Below are positions 47,758 through 58,799 of a stretch of DNA of 64,000 nt, piece by piece. Made by a program: the position numbers and the translations under genes. The stretch is from Porpolomopsis calyptriformis (lineage: Eukaryota > Basidiomycota > Agaricomycetes > Agaricales > Hygrophoraceae). The stretch spans positions 415,098 through 479,097 of the forward strand of contig OX621164.1 in the NCBI GenBank assembly GCA_951640195.1, written 5' to 3'. Within the stretch, counting starts at the first letter, position 1. Every line of letters starts with the position of its first letter. Below the pieces are notes generated by a model. The model did not search any database. It was not told the DNA's origin and was given only the letters and a program-made list of their open reading frames with translations.

Positions 47758-48830
47758 AAGTTGTTATCTAAATGACATTTTCGTTCAGCCGGAGTAAGCT
47801 TTCCATCTTTTCCAAGCTTATCGGAAAGGTTAGGATGCTTCGGAATTGAGGTAGTTGGAGTGGATTTCATAGGAGTTTTCTTGAAAGTAGAAGGTGTTGT
47901 TGGAGTTGAAGGTGGTTTAGGAGTATTCGTTAGAGGTGCAGGAGCATGACCAGAGTCCTGCTTAAGCTCTCCTTTACGTTCCCAATACCTAGCATCAATT
48001 GTTTGAGCTAACTCCTTCATAGCTACCAATGTGACTGGTTTTCCGACTTGAGACATTTGATTCTTGATTCGATCTGGAAGACCACGGTAAAAGATATGCT
48101 GCAGTGCTCTGACATCCTATTGGACTTGAACTGCTAGCCTATTGAAGTGCACAATATATTTGGCAATCCATTGATTATCGAACATCTTCAAAAATTCCAA
48201 TTCCATTTTGGCAGTTCCTATTGGATCCAAAGGTCCAAATTGGTCCTGTAACTTGGAGCAGAAGTCTGAGAAGTCCGAGAGGAACAATGGAGGGTTAGGA
48301 ATAGTCTCAAAAGGTAAGGTTCAAATAAAGATAATGCCATTCCCTTCAGAAATGATATAGCATAATTGACCTTAGCTTCATCAGATGTAAACGCAGAAGG
48401 CCTATCCTTGAAATTCAATTGAAGTTGAACTAGGAAAGGTTGGAGTTTCATCGGATCAGAGCCGTCGAAAGGATCAGGCTCTCAGACTTTGGATTTTGTG
48501 GGTTTAGCTCCAGAAGAAGCTTGAGTGATAGTGGCAATATTTTGAAAAGCCATAATCAATCTCTCTTCAGCTGTCTCCTGTTCTGGAGCTTCTTGAGTTG
48601 GCTGGACTTGAGGTGTCTCTTCAACCAAAGTTGATGCTTGACCTTGAGTAGTTCATGGAGTTATGGGTCATAATGGATTTTCTCAATTATGAAAAGCAGT
48701 AGGGAGCCTTTCAGATATACATGTAGTTGGAGACACAGGACTTGTTTCGGAGTTGGTCAGAGATAATCGACCTCTAGTTGAAAATCCCATGAAACGTTCA
48801 AGAGTACATTGTGTCATCATGAATAAAAAC
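47592..48830 (-). pseudogene. E4 gag
   Basis: It starts MTQCTLERF at about 48828. The capsid-like block is LQPFLVQLQLNFKDRPSAF, AKVNYAISFLKGMALSLF. Then DRIKNQMSQVGKPVTLVAM and an intact zinc knuckle CMFCGSPGHIAKEC (about 47710-47755). Some seven stops interrupt the first half; from 48056 down the frame is open. Confidence 0.85.
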
Positions 48831-48852
48831 CTGAGCTAGAGACAGAATATAC

Positions 48853-49107
48853 TGTTAGGTCCAAAGTTTTGGAGTTGAATTCGGAGATTGGAGTTAGATA
48901 AATGATGGGACTTAGTCAATATTCTGTCTACACATACAGGAAAAAACGCAGTACTTATATACCTGCTAGATAATTATATCTGAGACATAGTGATGACAGA
49001 GGATATCATAAGTAGGAAACATGTGAAAAGTACAGAGTGTTCGGAGTTGTTGGAGTAATCAGAGTTCATTGGAATTCATCGGAGTTCATTGGAACTGGGA
49101 TGTAACA
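48853..49107 (-). repeat. E4 5' LTR
   Basis: 255 bp, TGTTAGGTCC...GATGTAACA, followed by the GGTTA duplication. Confidence 0.93.
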
Positions 49108-49112
49108 GGTTA

Positions 49113-49310
49113 CCCAATCAATAATGGCAGAGATCTTCTTTGGGTTCATCTCAATCTTGCCTTGTTCAATGATTGATCCTAGGTATTCAATCTGGGTTTG
49201 CTCAAAGGCACATTTGGTAGGCTTGCAAGAAAGCTTGTTTTTCCAAAAGGTTTCAAGGACTTGTTGGGTGATCCATTTATGGTCTTCAAGTGTGTCTGTA
49301 TAGATGAGGA
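49113..49310 (-). pseudogene. E2 reverse-transcriptase remnant
   Basis: Resuming exactly at the E4 target site, the minus strand reads ILIYTDTLEDH, KLSCKPTKCAFEQTQIEYLG, IIEQGKIEMNPKKISAII. It joins the RNase H piece at 42676. E5 cuts it immediately after the YxDD motif. Confidence 0.8.
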
Positions 49311-49892
49311 TGTTGATATGACCCCTCCATCCCCTGAGCACTGTATATTCAACTATACGAATACTAGATGCCTATCAAGTCCTTCAAATATGAACACAAA
49401 CTCCCCGAATGCTCCCGATAGCTCCTGAACATCCCAAATGAGTTTGAGAATTATCGAACGCTCTGAACGCGATCGAAGCTTTCCAAATGCAAATGAAAGT
49501 TTGTATATCAAAGGGAAGACACTATTCAAAGGCATCAATTCTCTTCTATTTCTCCCTTTTCATTCAATTCCTTCATTCCCATTCACTACTTTCCCCTTAG
49601 ATAATTAGAGAGGCTCCCCTTTTATCATATACACTCAAAGGGATCCTTGTACTAGAAGATATATATACTGTATGTTGTAGCTAGTGATCCAACAAGTTAG
49701 ATATTTGCTTCTCTCTCACTCTCGAGTCTAGATCCTCTCTAGATCTTCTAAGACTTCCTCTTTCGATCATGATCGCAAATGATTGAAGACTTCCTTTCCA
49801 CAATCGTTGATCATAGACTGTGTCGAGACTCTTTATAGTCATCCTCGCACCTTATTCTGTGTTCGGTTCTCATACATGAAGCAGACGTATCA
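49311..49892 (+). repeat. E5 5' LTR (family L2)
   Basis: 582 bp, TGTTGATATGACCCC...CGTATCA, followed directly by TTTTGGAGCCCACCGCG, the kind of motif that starts the internal region (primer-binding site) in fungal Gypsy elements. Length and start match the copies at 14561-15138 and 34881-35459. Confidence 0.75.
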
Positions 49893-50159
49893 TTTTGGAG
49901 CCCACCGCGAGGGCCCACTATTAAATCTTAAAAGATTCCTTCAACTCAGTCCTTCGAACCGCCATTCCCGATGCACAATTGAGTCACTCGAAGTACTACC
50001 CTACAAGATAGATTCACTCGGAACACCAATCCGACCCAACTAACACTTCCCAGCTCTCAAATAAATCGAAATTCAACTTTGATCAACTAACCCGATTCGC
50101 CCAATGAACCCTCCTCTACCATATCACTTTCGTCTTTATCCTCAATTTCTACTACAACT

Positions 50160-51320
50160 ATGATAACTCCACCAACTCTAGTTATACCCACTCGCAGTCA
50201 CTCAACCACCCTGAAGTTCAATCCCGAACAACCTCATGAACTTCGAAGGTACTTCCAAGACCTCAGAGGTCTTTTCGCTAATTGTAGCATTACCAACAAT
50301 GATGCTAAGAAGACCTATGCCTGCAAATACGTCGACATTGATACCTCCAAACTCTGGGAATACCAAACAGAGTTCCAAGCTGGACACACATTTGACGAAT
50401 TCATTGCTGCCATTTACAAGCTCTACCCAGGATTGGAAGACGATTGAAAGTGGTCCATCACCAATATGGACAAGATAGTCAGAGAACAGCTTTGACTAGG
50501 AATCATGAACACAAACAAACTTGGAGCGTATTTCCGATTGTTCCTTGCGATTACTAAATTCCTGCAATCGAAGAACAGAATCTCTGAAGCAGAACAAAGT
50601 CGCGCTTTCATCCAAGGATTCCAACCTGAACTCTGGTCTAGGATCATCCGACGACTGGAAATCAAGTTCCCTGATCACTTCCCTGATGATCCTTACAGGG
50701 TAAATGATATCAACAACGCGGCCCATTTCATTCTGTATGGAACGTCTCCAAACACCTTTCTACTGCATGAAACTACTACTTCAACAACGACTACTACCCC
50801 CGCCACTAAACAAGAAGACCTCAGCATCTTCATGGAGAAACTAATGACTATGCTGGTCAAAACCCTGGACAATAGAGGTCCCCTGAAATGAAACCTGCCC
50901 CCTTGATCACCACAATCTTTGGAATGATGACCCAATGCTCCTGACCCATTCGAGCCGAAAACTTGCGTCTTCTGTGAAAGTCCCAATCACTTCATTGGAA
51001 GATGCCCAACCTGCCATGAATATATTCAAAATGGTCAATGCAAGAAGAACTTTGAAGGAAGGATTATACTTCTGAATGACAGGTTTGTCCCCCAGCAAAT
51101 GCCGGGAAAAACCCTGAAAGAACAAATGGACGAATGGTACAAGCAAAACCTGACTCCAACTGCTGGAATGATGTATGGAATTTCAGCTGGTATTAATCGC
51201 GACCCAGCAACCGAAACTTATCAACTATCCACCGACGAACAGATCGCCGCTCTCAAAAAAGAGATTTTTGTGTTAAGGAGCAAAAAGATGTTCGATGGAG
51301 TAGAGATCATTCGGCCTTGA
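50160..51320 (+). pseudogene. E5 gag
   Basis: The start codon at 50160 opens a frame with STTLKFNPEQPHELRRYFQD, NDAKKTYACKYVDIDTSKLW and FDEFIAAIYKLYPG, typical of the DUF/retrotrans-gag fold. It is broken by TGA codons near 50445, 50493 and 50889. A zinc knuckle CVFCESPNHFIGRC (about 50955) is intact, followed by NFEGRIILLNDRF. Confidence 0.75.
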
Positions 51321-52150
51321 CGACAGGAACCTGAAAAAGAGAAAGCGGCCGACAAACTATTAAGCGCTCTGATCACAACTACCCTGACTCAGCCAGCTAT
51401 GCAGGAACATCCGTTCGCAAAAGCGAAAGAGTCTAACTATGTACCGCCCCACATCTGAAACTTTGGCTCTCCGATGGCGAAGAGAGACAAAGACCCCTCA
51501 TACCACACTCAAGCACCAATTCAAGATTCGAAAATCGCTTCCAATGTCTATACCTGCTCAATGAAAACCCCTTGTGTCATGCTATCCCCTGAGGAGTTAC
51601 TATCCCTCTCACCCGAAGTCTGATCGAAGGTTCAAGAGGCAGTAACCCCTAAATGAACTCAGCCTCCCAGTTGACCGATCGCGGTCAAAACTGTCGAAGT
51701 AGAAACGATTCTGAACGACGCTCTTCCCTATTGCGATGACAACAATTGTTCCATCACTATTCCCACCCCTACGAATCATATCTGAACACCCTCTCGTCTG
51801 ACGAAACCCCTCACACCATTACCGTCGCAAAGGAATCGCACGCTCTCCGATTGATCATCATGTTGATTGATCATAAAGAAATGATTGAATGTATCGTCGA
51901 TCCCGGATCTCAGATTATTGCTATGTCTGAAGCTGTTTGTCATGACCTAGGACTAATCTATGACCTGACTATTCAACTAAACATGCAATCAGCCAACGGC
52001 GAAATAGACCAGTCATTAGGTCTCACAAGGAATGTCCCCTGTCAGATTGGCAACATAACCCTCTACCTTCAGATCCATGTCATTCGCGCTCCTGCCTACA
52101 ATATCCTGCTTGGAAGACTGTTCGACGTGTTAGCATATAATCTCCAAAAG
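51321..52150 (+). pseudogene. E5 retropepsin region
   Basis: After a damaged linker, 51746-52150 encodes a retroviral-type aspartic protease: MIECIVDPGSQIIAMSEAVC, with Pro instead of Thr/Ser in the D-S/T-G active site (DPGS), then NVPCQIGNITLYLQIHV and APAYNILLGRLFDVL. It stops at the junction with the E4-like fragment. Confidence 0.75.
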
Positions 52151-52360
52151 GTAAGGTTCAAATAAAGACAATGCTATTCCCTTCAGAAATAACATAGTAT
52201 AATTAACCTTGGCTTCATCAGAGGCAAATGCAGAAGGCCTATCCTTGAAGTTCAATTGAAGTTGAACCAGGAAAGGTCAGAGTTTCATCAGATTAGAGCT
52301 GTCAAAAGGATCTAGCTATCTGACTTTGGATTTCACAGGTTTGGCTCCAGAAGAAGCTTG

Positions 52361-52571
52361 TAACAGATATAGCTGTTACAGAGCCTACAGAGGCAGGTGA
52401 TCAGTGTTTATAGGTGTTTGGCACCTCAGAGCAGTATATAGGCTGTATTTACTACTATTTACAGTATGTTTTAACCCATTGCCACTGCTTGTACCAGAGA
52501 TACCGCACCCAATAGATATTGGTCATATTCAGTCTGGTCTTAAGCAAGGCAAGAACCAAAACCCTTACAAA
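52361..52571 (+). repeat. Short non-autonomous repeat, copy 2
   Basis: The insertion in E4b gag is defined by comparison with the uninterrupted E4 sequence. AAGCTTG occurs on both sides, suggesting a target duplication of about 7 bp. It begins TAACAGATATAGCTGTTACA, is related to 23608-23822 in inverted orientation and has no ORF. Confidence 0.65.
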
Positions 52572-52904
52572 GCTTGAGCGATAGCGGCAATATTTTCAAA
52601 AGCTGTAATTAATCTCTTTTCAGCTTTCTCCTGTTCCGAAGCTTCCAGAGCTTCCTGGACTTGAGGTATTTCTTCAATTGAAGTTGACACTTGAGCCTGA
52701 GTGGTTTGTGGAGTTACTGGTTGTAGCAGATTTTCTGGATCATGAAAAGCTGCAGGGAGTCTTTCAGATAGATGTGTGGTCAGAGACACAGGACTTGTTT
52801 TGGAGTTAGTCAGAGATAATTGACTTCTAGCTGAAAATCCCGTGAAACGTTCGAGAGTGCATTGTGTCATTGTGAATAAAACCCGAGCTGTAGACAGAAT
52901 ATAC

Positions 52905-53129
52905 TGTTAGGTCTGAAGTTTCAGAGCTGAATTTGGAGATCGCAGTTGGATAAACATTGGGACTTAGTCGATATTCTGTCTACAGATACAGGAAAAAATG
53001 CAGTACTTATATACCTGCTAGATAATTATATCTGAGACATGATAACGATAGAGTGCATCATAAGTAAGAGACATGTGAAAAGTCCAGAGTGTTTGGAGTT
53101 GTCAGAGTTGTTGGAACTGGGATGTAATA
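52905..53129 (-). repeat. E4b LTR
   Basis: 225 bp, starts TGTTAGGTCTGAAG and ends GTAATA (GTAACA in E4). It is clearly the E4 LTR with a deletion near its end. Confidence 0.85.
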
Positions 53130-54508
53130 GTGCACTTCAATAGGTTAGTGGTTCAAGTCCAATGGGATGTTGGAGCACTATGGCATATCTTTTACTATGG
53201 TCTTCCAGATTGAATCAAAGGCTAAATGTCTCAAGTTGGGAAACCAGCCACTTTGGTAGCTATGAAGGAGTTAGCTCAAACAATTGATGCTAGGTATTAG
53301 GAATGTAAAGGAGAGCTTAAGTGGGACTCCAGTCATACTCTAGCTCCTCCTCCTTCAAATGGCCCTAAACCACTATTAACTCTATTGACACCATCTACTT
53401 CTAAGAATACTCCTATGAAATCTGCTCTGCTTACCTCAACTCTAAAATGTCCTGATCTTTCTGATAAACTTGGAAAAGATGGAAAGCTTACTCCAGCTGA
53501 ATGAAGATTCCATTTAGATAATAACTTGTATATGTTTTGTGGGTCACCAAGTTATATAGCAAAGGAATGTCTGAAGTCTGGTTCTTCTGCCTCAAAGAAG
53601 ACTTCTAGACATGCCACTACTATTACAGAACCTTCCACTCAAGGATCCCCTACTCCTATTCCAAGCGCCTCTCTGGCTGCTCCAGAAAAATAGGAGGCAG
53701 TCTGCATAAGATGTGGAATGTGGACTGCATTGAAACTGTTCCTACATCTACCATTATAAAGCTCAACACTTCCATTCTGTTATAAACTGGTTGATGTTGA
53801 GATGGTTTTACTTCGGGTTCTCTGTCCTAGATGATAATGAAAGGTTTCTAGTCCTAGTTATTGGGGTAGCTAATAAGGAATTAGACTTAAGGTCTGAGTA
53901 TGACTAGCTACAAGTTTATATACTGACTATGCTACTGCAGATGAGTTAGTGTTACATGAGGAATACATGAGGTGAGTAAGAGATAAACATGATAAGTACT
54001 CAGAGCATGTGAAGAGATGAAACATAATGAGTTGGAAATGAAAAGTATCCTACTTTGGGTAAATGAAAGGTATAAGGCTATGGGGAATCCCATGACACAA
54101 TTGTGGGGAATCCCAAGTTAGATAAGAGAAGTCCAACTAAACTACAGTGGTAAACATAGACAGAGAAGGAAAATTTATGTCTGTGATACATTCCTTGCTC
54201 TGATTCCTTTTTGATCACTTTATTTAATGCTTCATTATCTATTCCAACTCTTATCAATTCAGGATCCACACATTGTTTTTTGGACTTCAACTTTGTCCAT
54301 CAAAACCAACTCAAAACATCTCCACTTCCTCCAAAGCAACTCCAATTATTTGATGGGTCTCAAGGGAGAACCATTGATATGGGAATTACCCTCCCTGTCT
54401 GATTTCCATCTAGAGAAACTCTAGATATTGAGTTTTTGGTCACTCCATTGGATGCATCTTGTTCTGCTATTCTTGGATTCAACTGGCTTACCTGCTGCAA
54501 TCTGGTGA
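53130..54508 (+). pseudogene. E4c gag C-terminus and protease
   Basis: MSQVG, MKELAQTIDARY, LDNNLYMFCGSPSYIAKEC (the knuckle His is changed to Tyr) and a protease with SGSTHCFLDFNFVHQN (about 54250) are legible. Stops and the solo LTR break the frame. Confidence 0.8.
53778..54188 (+). repeat. Solo LTR of family L1, TSD CATTC
   Basis: A 411-bp diverged copy (TGTTATAAACTGG...GTGATA) is flanked by perfect CATTC (53773-53777, 54189-54193). The terminal CA is changed to TA. Confidence 0.88.
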
Positions 54509-54914
54509 TATCAGGACCTGAGCTTGTTCAGGTCTCAAGGCCTGACTAAGGATGAACTCATTGACAGGGATAATGAATGGATGAGTATGAAAGCTGTTGC
54601 AATACCAAGTTCAGGTATACAGACAAGTAAGTCGAAAACTACGGATACAGGGGTAGCTACTAGTCTTATAGTAATAGATAATTAGGGGTAGTCACATGTA
54701 TGTGACTGAGTCAGAATGTCTAGGGTGATCAGTCCTGAGACATGTATAAGACATGGTAAGCTATCATAAGTCTAAGACATAGTAAGTCATCATGAGATAG
54801 ATAAGTCCAAGACATGGCAGATCATTACAAGACAGATAGGTCTAAGACATAGTAAGACAGATAAGTCCTAATAAGGGAAAAGAGTGGAAGTGGATGGAAA
54901 TGGTAATCCTAACA
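54509..54914 (-). repeat. E6 3' LTR
   Basis: 406 bp, starts TATCAGGACC where the other copy has TGTCAGGACC, and ends CCTAACA. It contains a run of imperfect AAGACATAGTAAG/AGACAGATAAG repeats. Confidence 0.92.
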
Positions 54915-54959
54915 TTATCCCCAGCTAAAACAAAGCTTCGTCCTTGAAGCTTGCACAAT

Positions 54960-57900
54960 TTATTGAGAGTGGTGTTGGCTTTCATATTCTAGGACAATGT
55001 TGTGAGCATGTTTGATAAGTTCTGAGTGGGATTCCCATGTTGCTTCTGATGTTGGGTACCCTACCCATTTGACAAGGTATTGAACCTGTCATTGGATAAC
55101 TCATCAGTCTAATAAACCTTCAACTTCATATTCTTCGTGACCATTGATTACATTTGGTGGTGGTTGGTAAGCTTTCTTGTTGTTTGGGTGGAGTTTTTCA
55201 TTAATCATAGCAGGTTGTAAGAGAGAGACATGGAATACAGGGTGTATGTGCCAGCCAGGAGGTAAGGTGAGGCAGTAGGCGGAATTGCTAACCTTTTCCT
55301 GAATCACAAAGGGTCCAGTCCTTCAGACGTCTAGCTTGTGTGATGGTCTTCCTGTCTTGAGGTGGGAAGTTGATAACTAAACTTTGTCGCCAACATTATA
55401 GTGGTGTGATTCTTGGCAGTGTTGATCTGCATATTTCTTCATTGATATGGCAGCACTTGATAAGGCCTGCAAGGCTGCACTTCGAGCTTGCCCAATATAG
55501 GCCACAAAGTCATTAGCAGAGGGGTTAGATGTTAGTGTAGAGGGAGTCAAAGGGGTTTGAGGATGACAACCATATTCAAGGAAGAAGGGTGAAAAACCAG
55601 TTGAAACTTGTTCACAGTTGTTGTATGCAAACTCAGCTTGGGCAAGCCATTTAGACCAGTTATCTTGCATGAAGCTCATATACAGGCGTAGATACTGTTC
55701 TAGCTCTTGGTTGACTCATTCAGTTTGGCTATCAGTTTGTGGGTGGAAAGCTGTGGATAGGGCAGTTTCAGTCCCAAGCAGCCTATTCAGTGCCTTCATG
55801 AAGCATACCACAAACTGGCTACCTCAGTCAGTGATAATTTTCCTTGGCCAACCATGGTGTCGCCAGATATGATCATGGTAGAGCTGGGCTGCACCTTCAG
55901 CAGAAAGGTTGTTTGTGGTAGGGATAAAGTAAGCTCTCTTTGTAAATCAGTTAACAATAACAAAGATTGCATAGTAGCCATGGGAGTTAGGGAGTTGGGT
56001 AATCAGGTCAGCTGTGATTTCGTCCCAAGGGGTAGAGCTAGGAGGAATGGGTTGCAAGAGTCCAGCAGGCTTGGCTGGAAAGGATTTAGTCTGTTGGCAA
56101 GTAGGGCATGAATGGATATAGGCTGTAACATCCTTATGGATACTATCCCAGAAGTAGTCATGGAGGATAAGCTGGGTGGTTTTACAAATACCTGGATGCC
56201 TAACATGAGGTAGGTCATGGAACTAATAGATAACATCAGTGCAAAGGTTATCCGTATTTGGGACATAGTGGCATTGCCATTCATCAAAGGTGATTCCCTG
56301 GTCTTGTGTCCATCCTGTGGATTTGTCCTCAAGTTTGCTTTTAATATGGCCAAGAAGGGTCCCTAGTTGTAGCCTACTATCAAGTCTCTCACTCTCACTA
56401 GCAAGTATAACTCCAGCAGGTGAAGGAGTGGTAGGGAGCTACACATACATGCGCAGTTGTTCATGCGCACCTTCAATCATAGCCACACTCTGGAAAAGGG
56501 TGCTTGGGAGTAACACTTGGTCAGTGTTGTCAGGAGAGGCAGGAAGGTGATCTGGTTGCTGTGATAGACCATTAGCCTTGTTAGTTTTCCCAGGGTTGTG
56601 TTTAATGATAAAGTTGAAATGGGATAGGTAGGTAGCCCATTGGGCTTGTTGCCTTGAGAGGTTATGATTCATCATGAAGTACTTGAGTGCAATATTATCA
56701 GATCGGATGGCAATAGTGTGCTGTGCACCCTCTAAGTAGTGTCGCCATTCTTTAAGGGCAGCTATAATCGCTAGCAGTTCTTTATCGTGAATGGGATAGT
56801 TTTATTCAGGTGGGGTCATGGTTCATGAGTAGTAGGCAGTGGGGTGCCAGAGATTATCATCATGGAGTTGGGAGAGAATTGCACCAAGTGCAAAGTCAGA
56901 GGCATTGGCTTCAAGTTTGTAGGGTAGCTTGGGGTCTGGAATTCATAGCACAGGTGTACTCGTGATGGCAGCTTTGAGTCTCTCAAAGGATCCTTGTTCC
57001 CAGTCCATCTATCTCCAGGGAGTATCCTTTCGAGTAAGGTCATGAAGGGGTTGTGCAATTGTGGAGAAGTCTTTGATAAAGCAACAGTATTCATTAAGCA
57101 TCCCTAGGAAGGCTTGGACAGCCTTGACCTTTGTGGGGGGAGACCAGTTGACAATAGCAGAGACCTTGTTAGGGTGCATTTCAACCCTGCCCTGCTCAAT
57201 GATTGAGCCTAGGTATTTAATCCGGGTCTGTTCAAAGGCACACTTGGTAGGCTTGTATGACAAGTTACAATTGTGGAATGTTTGGAGGACTTCTCGTACA
57301 ACCTTCTCATGCTCCTCAAGGGTGTCAGTGTAGATGAGCACATCATTGATGTAGACCTTGACATAGCTAGTCGCTAATGCTGCATGAAAGCACACATCTA
57401 TCATCCATTGGAATGAGGTAGGAGAGTTGGTTAGCCTAAAGAACATTACAGTGGGCTCAAAGAGCCCCCTGTTGGTGATGAAAGCTGCCTTCCATTTATC
57501 ACCTTTCTTGATCCTAACATTGTTGAAGCCCCAGTGAATATCAAGCTTGGAGAAGTACTTGGATTGTTTTACACTGTCGAAGATCTCTAAGATGAGAGGA
57601 AGGGGGTAATAGTCATGAATGGTGTGTGAGTTTAGATAATGGTAGTCTTGAGTAGGCCTTAGGCCTCCATCTGTCTTATTCACAAAGAAGAAGGGAGCAG
57701 ATTTTGAGGGATGGATTCACCCAGTGGAGAGGTTCTCTTCAATAAACTCATCCAGTTTCTCTTATCCCAGGGGGGATAATGGATACAGCTTCCCTTGTTG
57801 GGGGGTGAATGAATTGTCAAGGTGGATAGCATGGTCAAACTCAGATCATTTAGGGAGCTGATCAAAAGATGACTTGCAGAATACATCTGCAAAGCCACGG

Positions 57901-58750
57901 TACTTCTCTGGGATGAACTTGACAATATCTTGTTCCACACTGGATGAAGCATTCCAGGCATCATCCCTTGTAGCCACTGCTGTGCGACATTCTATCCCAG
58001 TATGTGTAAAGGGAGGGGCAGCAGAGGATGGAAGCATGAGTTGCTTAGATCTGATGAACACAGGCTGAGATGCACTAAGGGGGAAGCCAGGAGGAGTAGG
58101 AGGATGCACATACATGCTCAGTTGCTCATGCGCATGAATAGCTGCAAAGCCAGGGGTAGTGGGGGGATGTGCATACATGCATGGTCGCTCATGCGCATGG
58201 GTTTCAGCATCAAGGGAGGAAGTAGGTGGAGATGAGTCCACTAGGATGGTATTATTTAGCAGTTATCGTTGGGCTATAGACTTGGTGTTAGTGCCCCAGC
58301 AATGCTTATTAGCACACCATACAAAGTTGATAGTCCACCTAGCCCAGTCAACCTGTGGGTTATGCACCTCAAGCCATGGCAGCCCCAGGACAATCTTCTG
58401 CTTTTCACCTAAGTCAACAACCTCTAGGGTCAGGTATTCTTGGTGGTCTTCTATCGTCAAGAGGGTATTGGCCTCTTCTTCAATCGGTCCTCCTTTATTG
58501 AGGGTTCCATCAGCATTTCTTATAGAGATTGGAGACTCCAGTCTATGGGTCATCCAGTTTGCTCACTTAGCCCAGCTCCAGTCCATGAAGTTTCTGGTAG
58601 CACCACAGTCAAGGAGACAGGCCACAGGGTACCGCCGTGCACTATCTGTCATAGTTACCACAGCTTCTATCAAGAAGCTCTGTTGCCCTTGGATTAACTG
58701 TCCGAGTGTGAGGGTTGGTTGAAGGGGAAGTGTGGAGTTGTAAAGAGGAT
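54960..58750 (-). pseudogene. E6 pol
   Basis: Protease and linker: 58263-58630 (DCGATRNFMDW, EVVDLGEKQKIVLGLPWLEV). RT: 57009-57964, with KTDGGLRPTQDYHYLNSHTI, LDIHWGFNNVRIKKGDKWKA and the active site YINDVLIY, where the first Asp of YxDD is Asn (codon 57345-57347). RNase H: 56439-56950. The integrase core and tail are at 55377-56350 (WLAQAEFAYNNCEQ), the SH3-like part near 55300 and the chromodomain (NGHEEYEVEGLLD) near 55110-55150. Stops occur near 57719, 56805 and 55715. Confidence 0.87.
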
Positions 58751-58799
58751 TGGTTTCATTTGTCTTGGATACAGTACATTTGGTGCTAATGGCAGGGCT

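Larger units (their letters stand above)
42682..49107 (-). mobile_element. Full-length Ty3/Gypsy element E4, TSD GGTTA
   Basis: 6426 bp, with 255-bp LTRs (42682-42936 and 48853-49107) and perfect GGTTA duplications (42677-42681, 49108-49112). Gag and pol read on the minus strand. A plus-strand ORF lies between the 3' LTR and the end of pol. The 3' LTR starts TATTAGG instead of TGTTAGG. Confidence 0.93.
25181..49310 (-). mobile_element. Ty3/Gypsy element E2, host of nested insertions
   Basis: The pieces of one minus-strand element can be reassembled by following the target duplications of its insertions. They are the LTR (25181-25517 and 32698-32923), chromodomain/integrase (33120-34364), RNase H (41942-42676) and RT (49113-49310). 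E1, E3, E4 and E5 separate these pieces. The upstream part (RT N-terminus, protease, gag, 5' LTR) is missing beyond E5. It is the same family as E6, judged by near-identical integrase blocks (WLAQAEFAYNNCEQVST). Confidence 0.75.
49311..52150 (+). mobile_element. Truncated Ty3/Gypsy element E5
   Basis: This plus-strand element keeps only the 5' LTR, gag and protease. It breaks at about 52150, where sequence of an E4 relative begins. RT, integrase and 3' LTR are absent. Confidence 0.8.
52151..53129 (-). mobile_element. E4b, 5' fragment of an E4-family element
   Basis: The minus strand carries the gag start (MTQCTLERFTGFSARS, 52565-52870) and part of the capsid region, matching 48305-48830 of E4. 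It is joined to its LTR at 52905-53129. A 211-bp repeat interrupts it. Confidence 0.8.

Noticed and set aside
53130..53195. tRNA-like sequence with a GGTTCAAGTCC B box
   Set aside because: The same bases align with E4 gag (48056-48160, minus strand), where they are plain coding sequence; the B box is coincidental.
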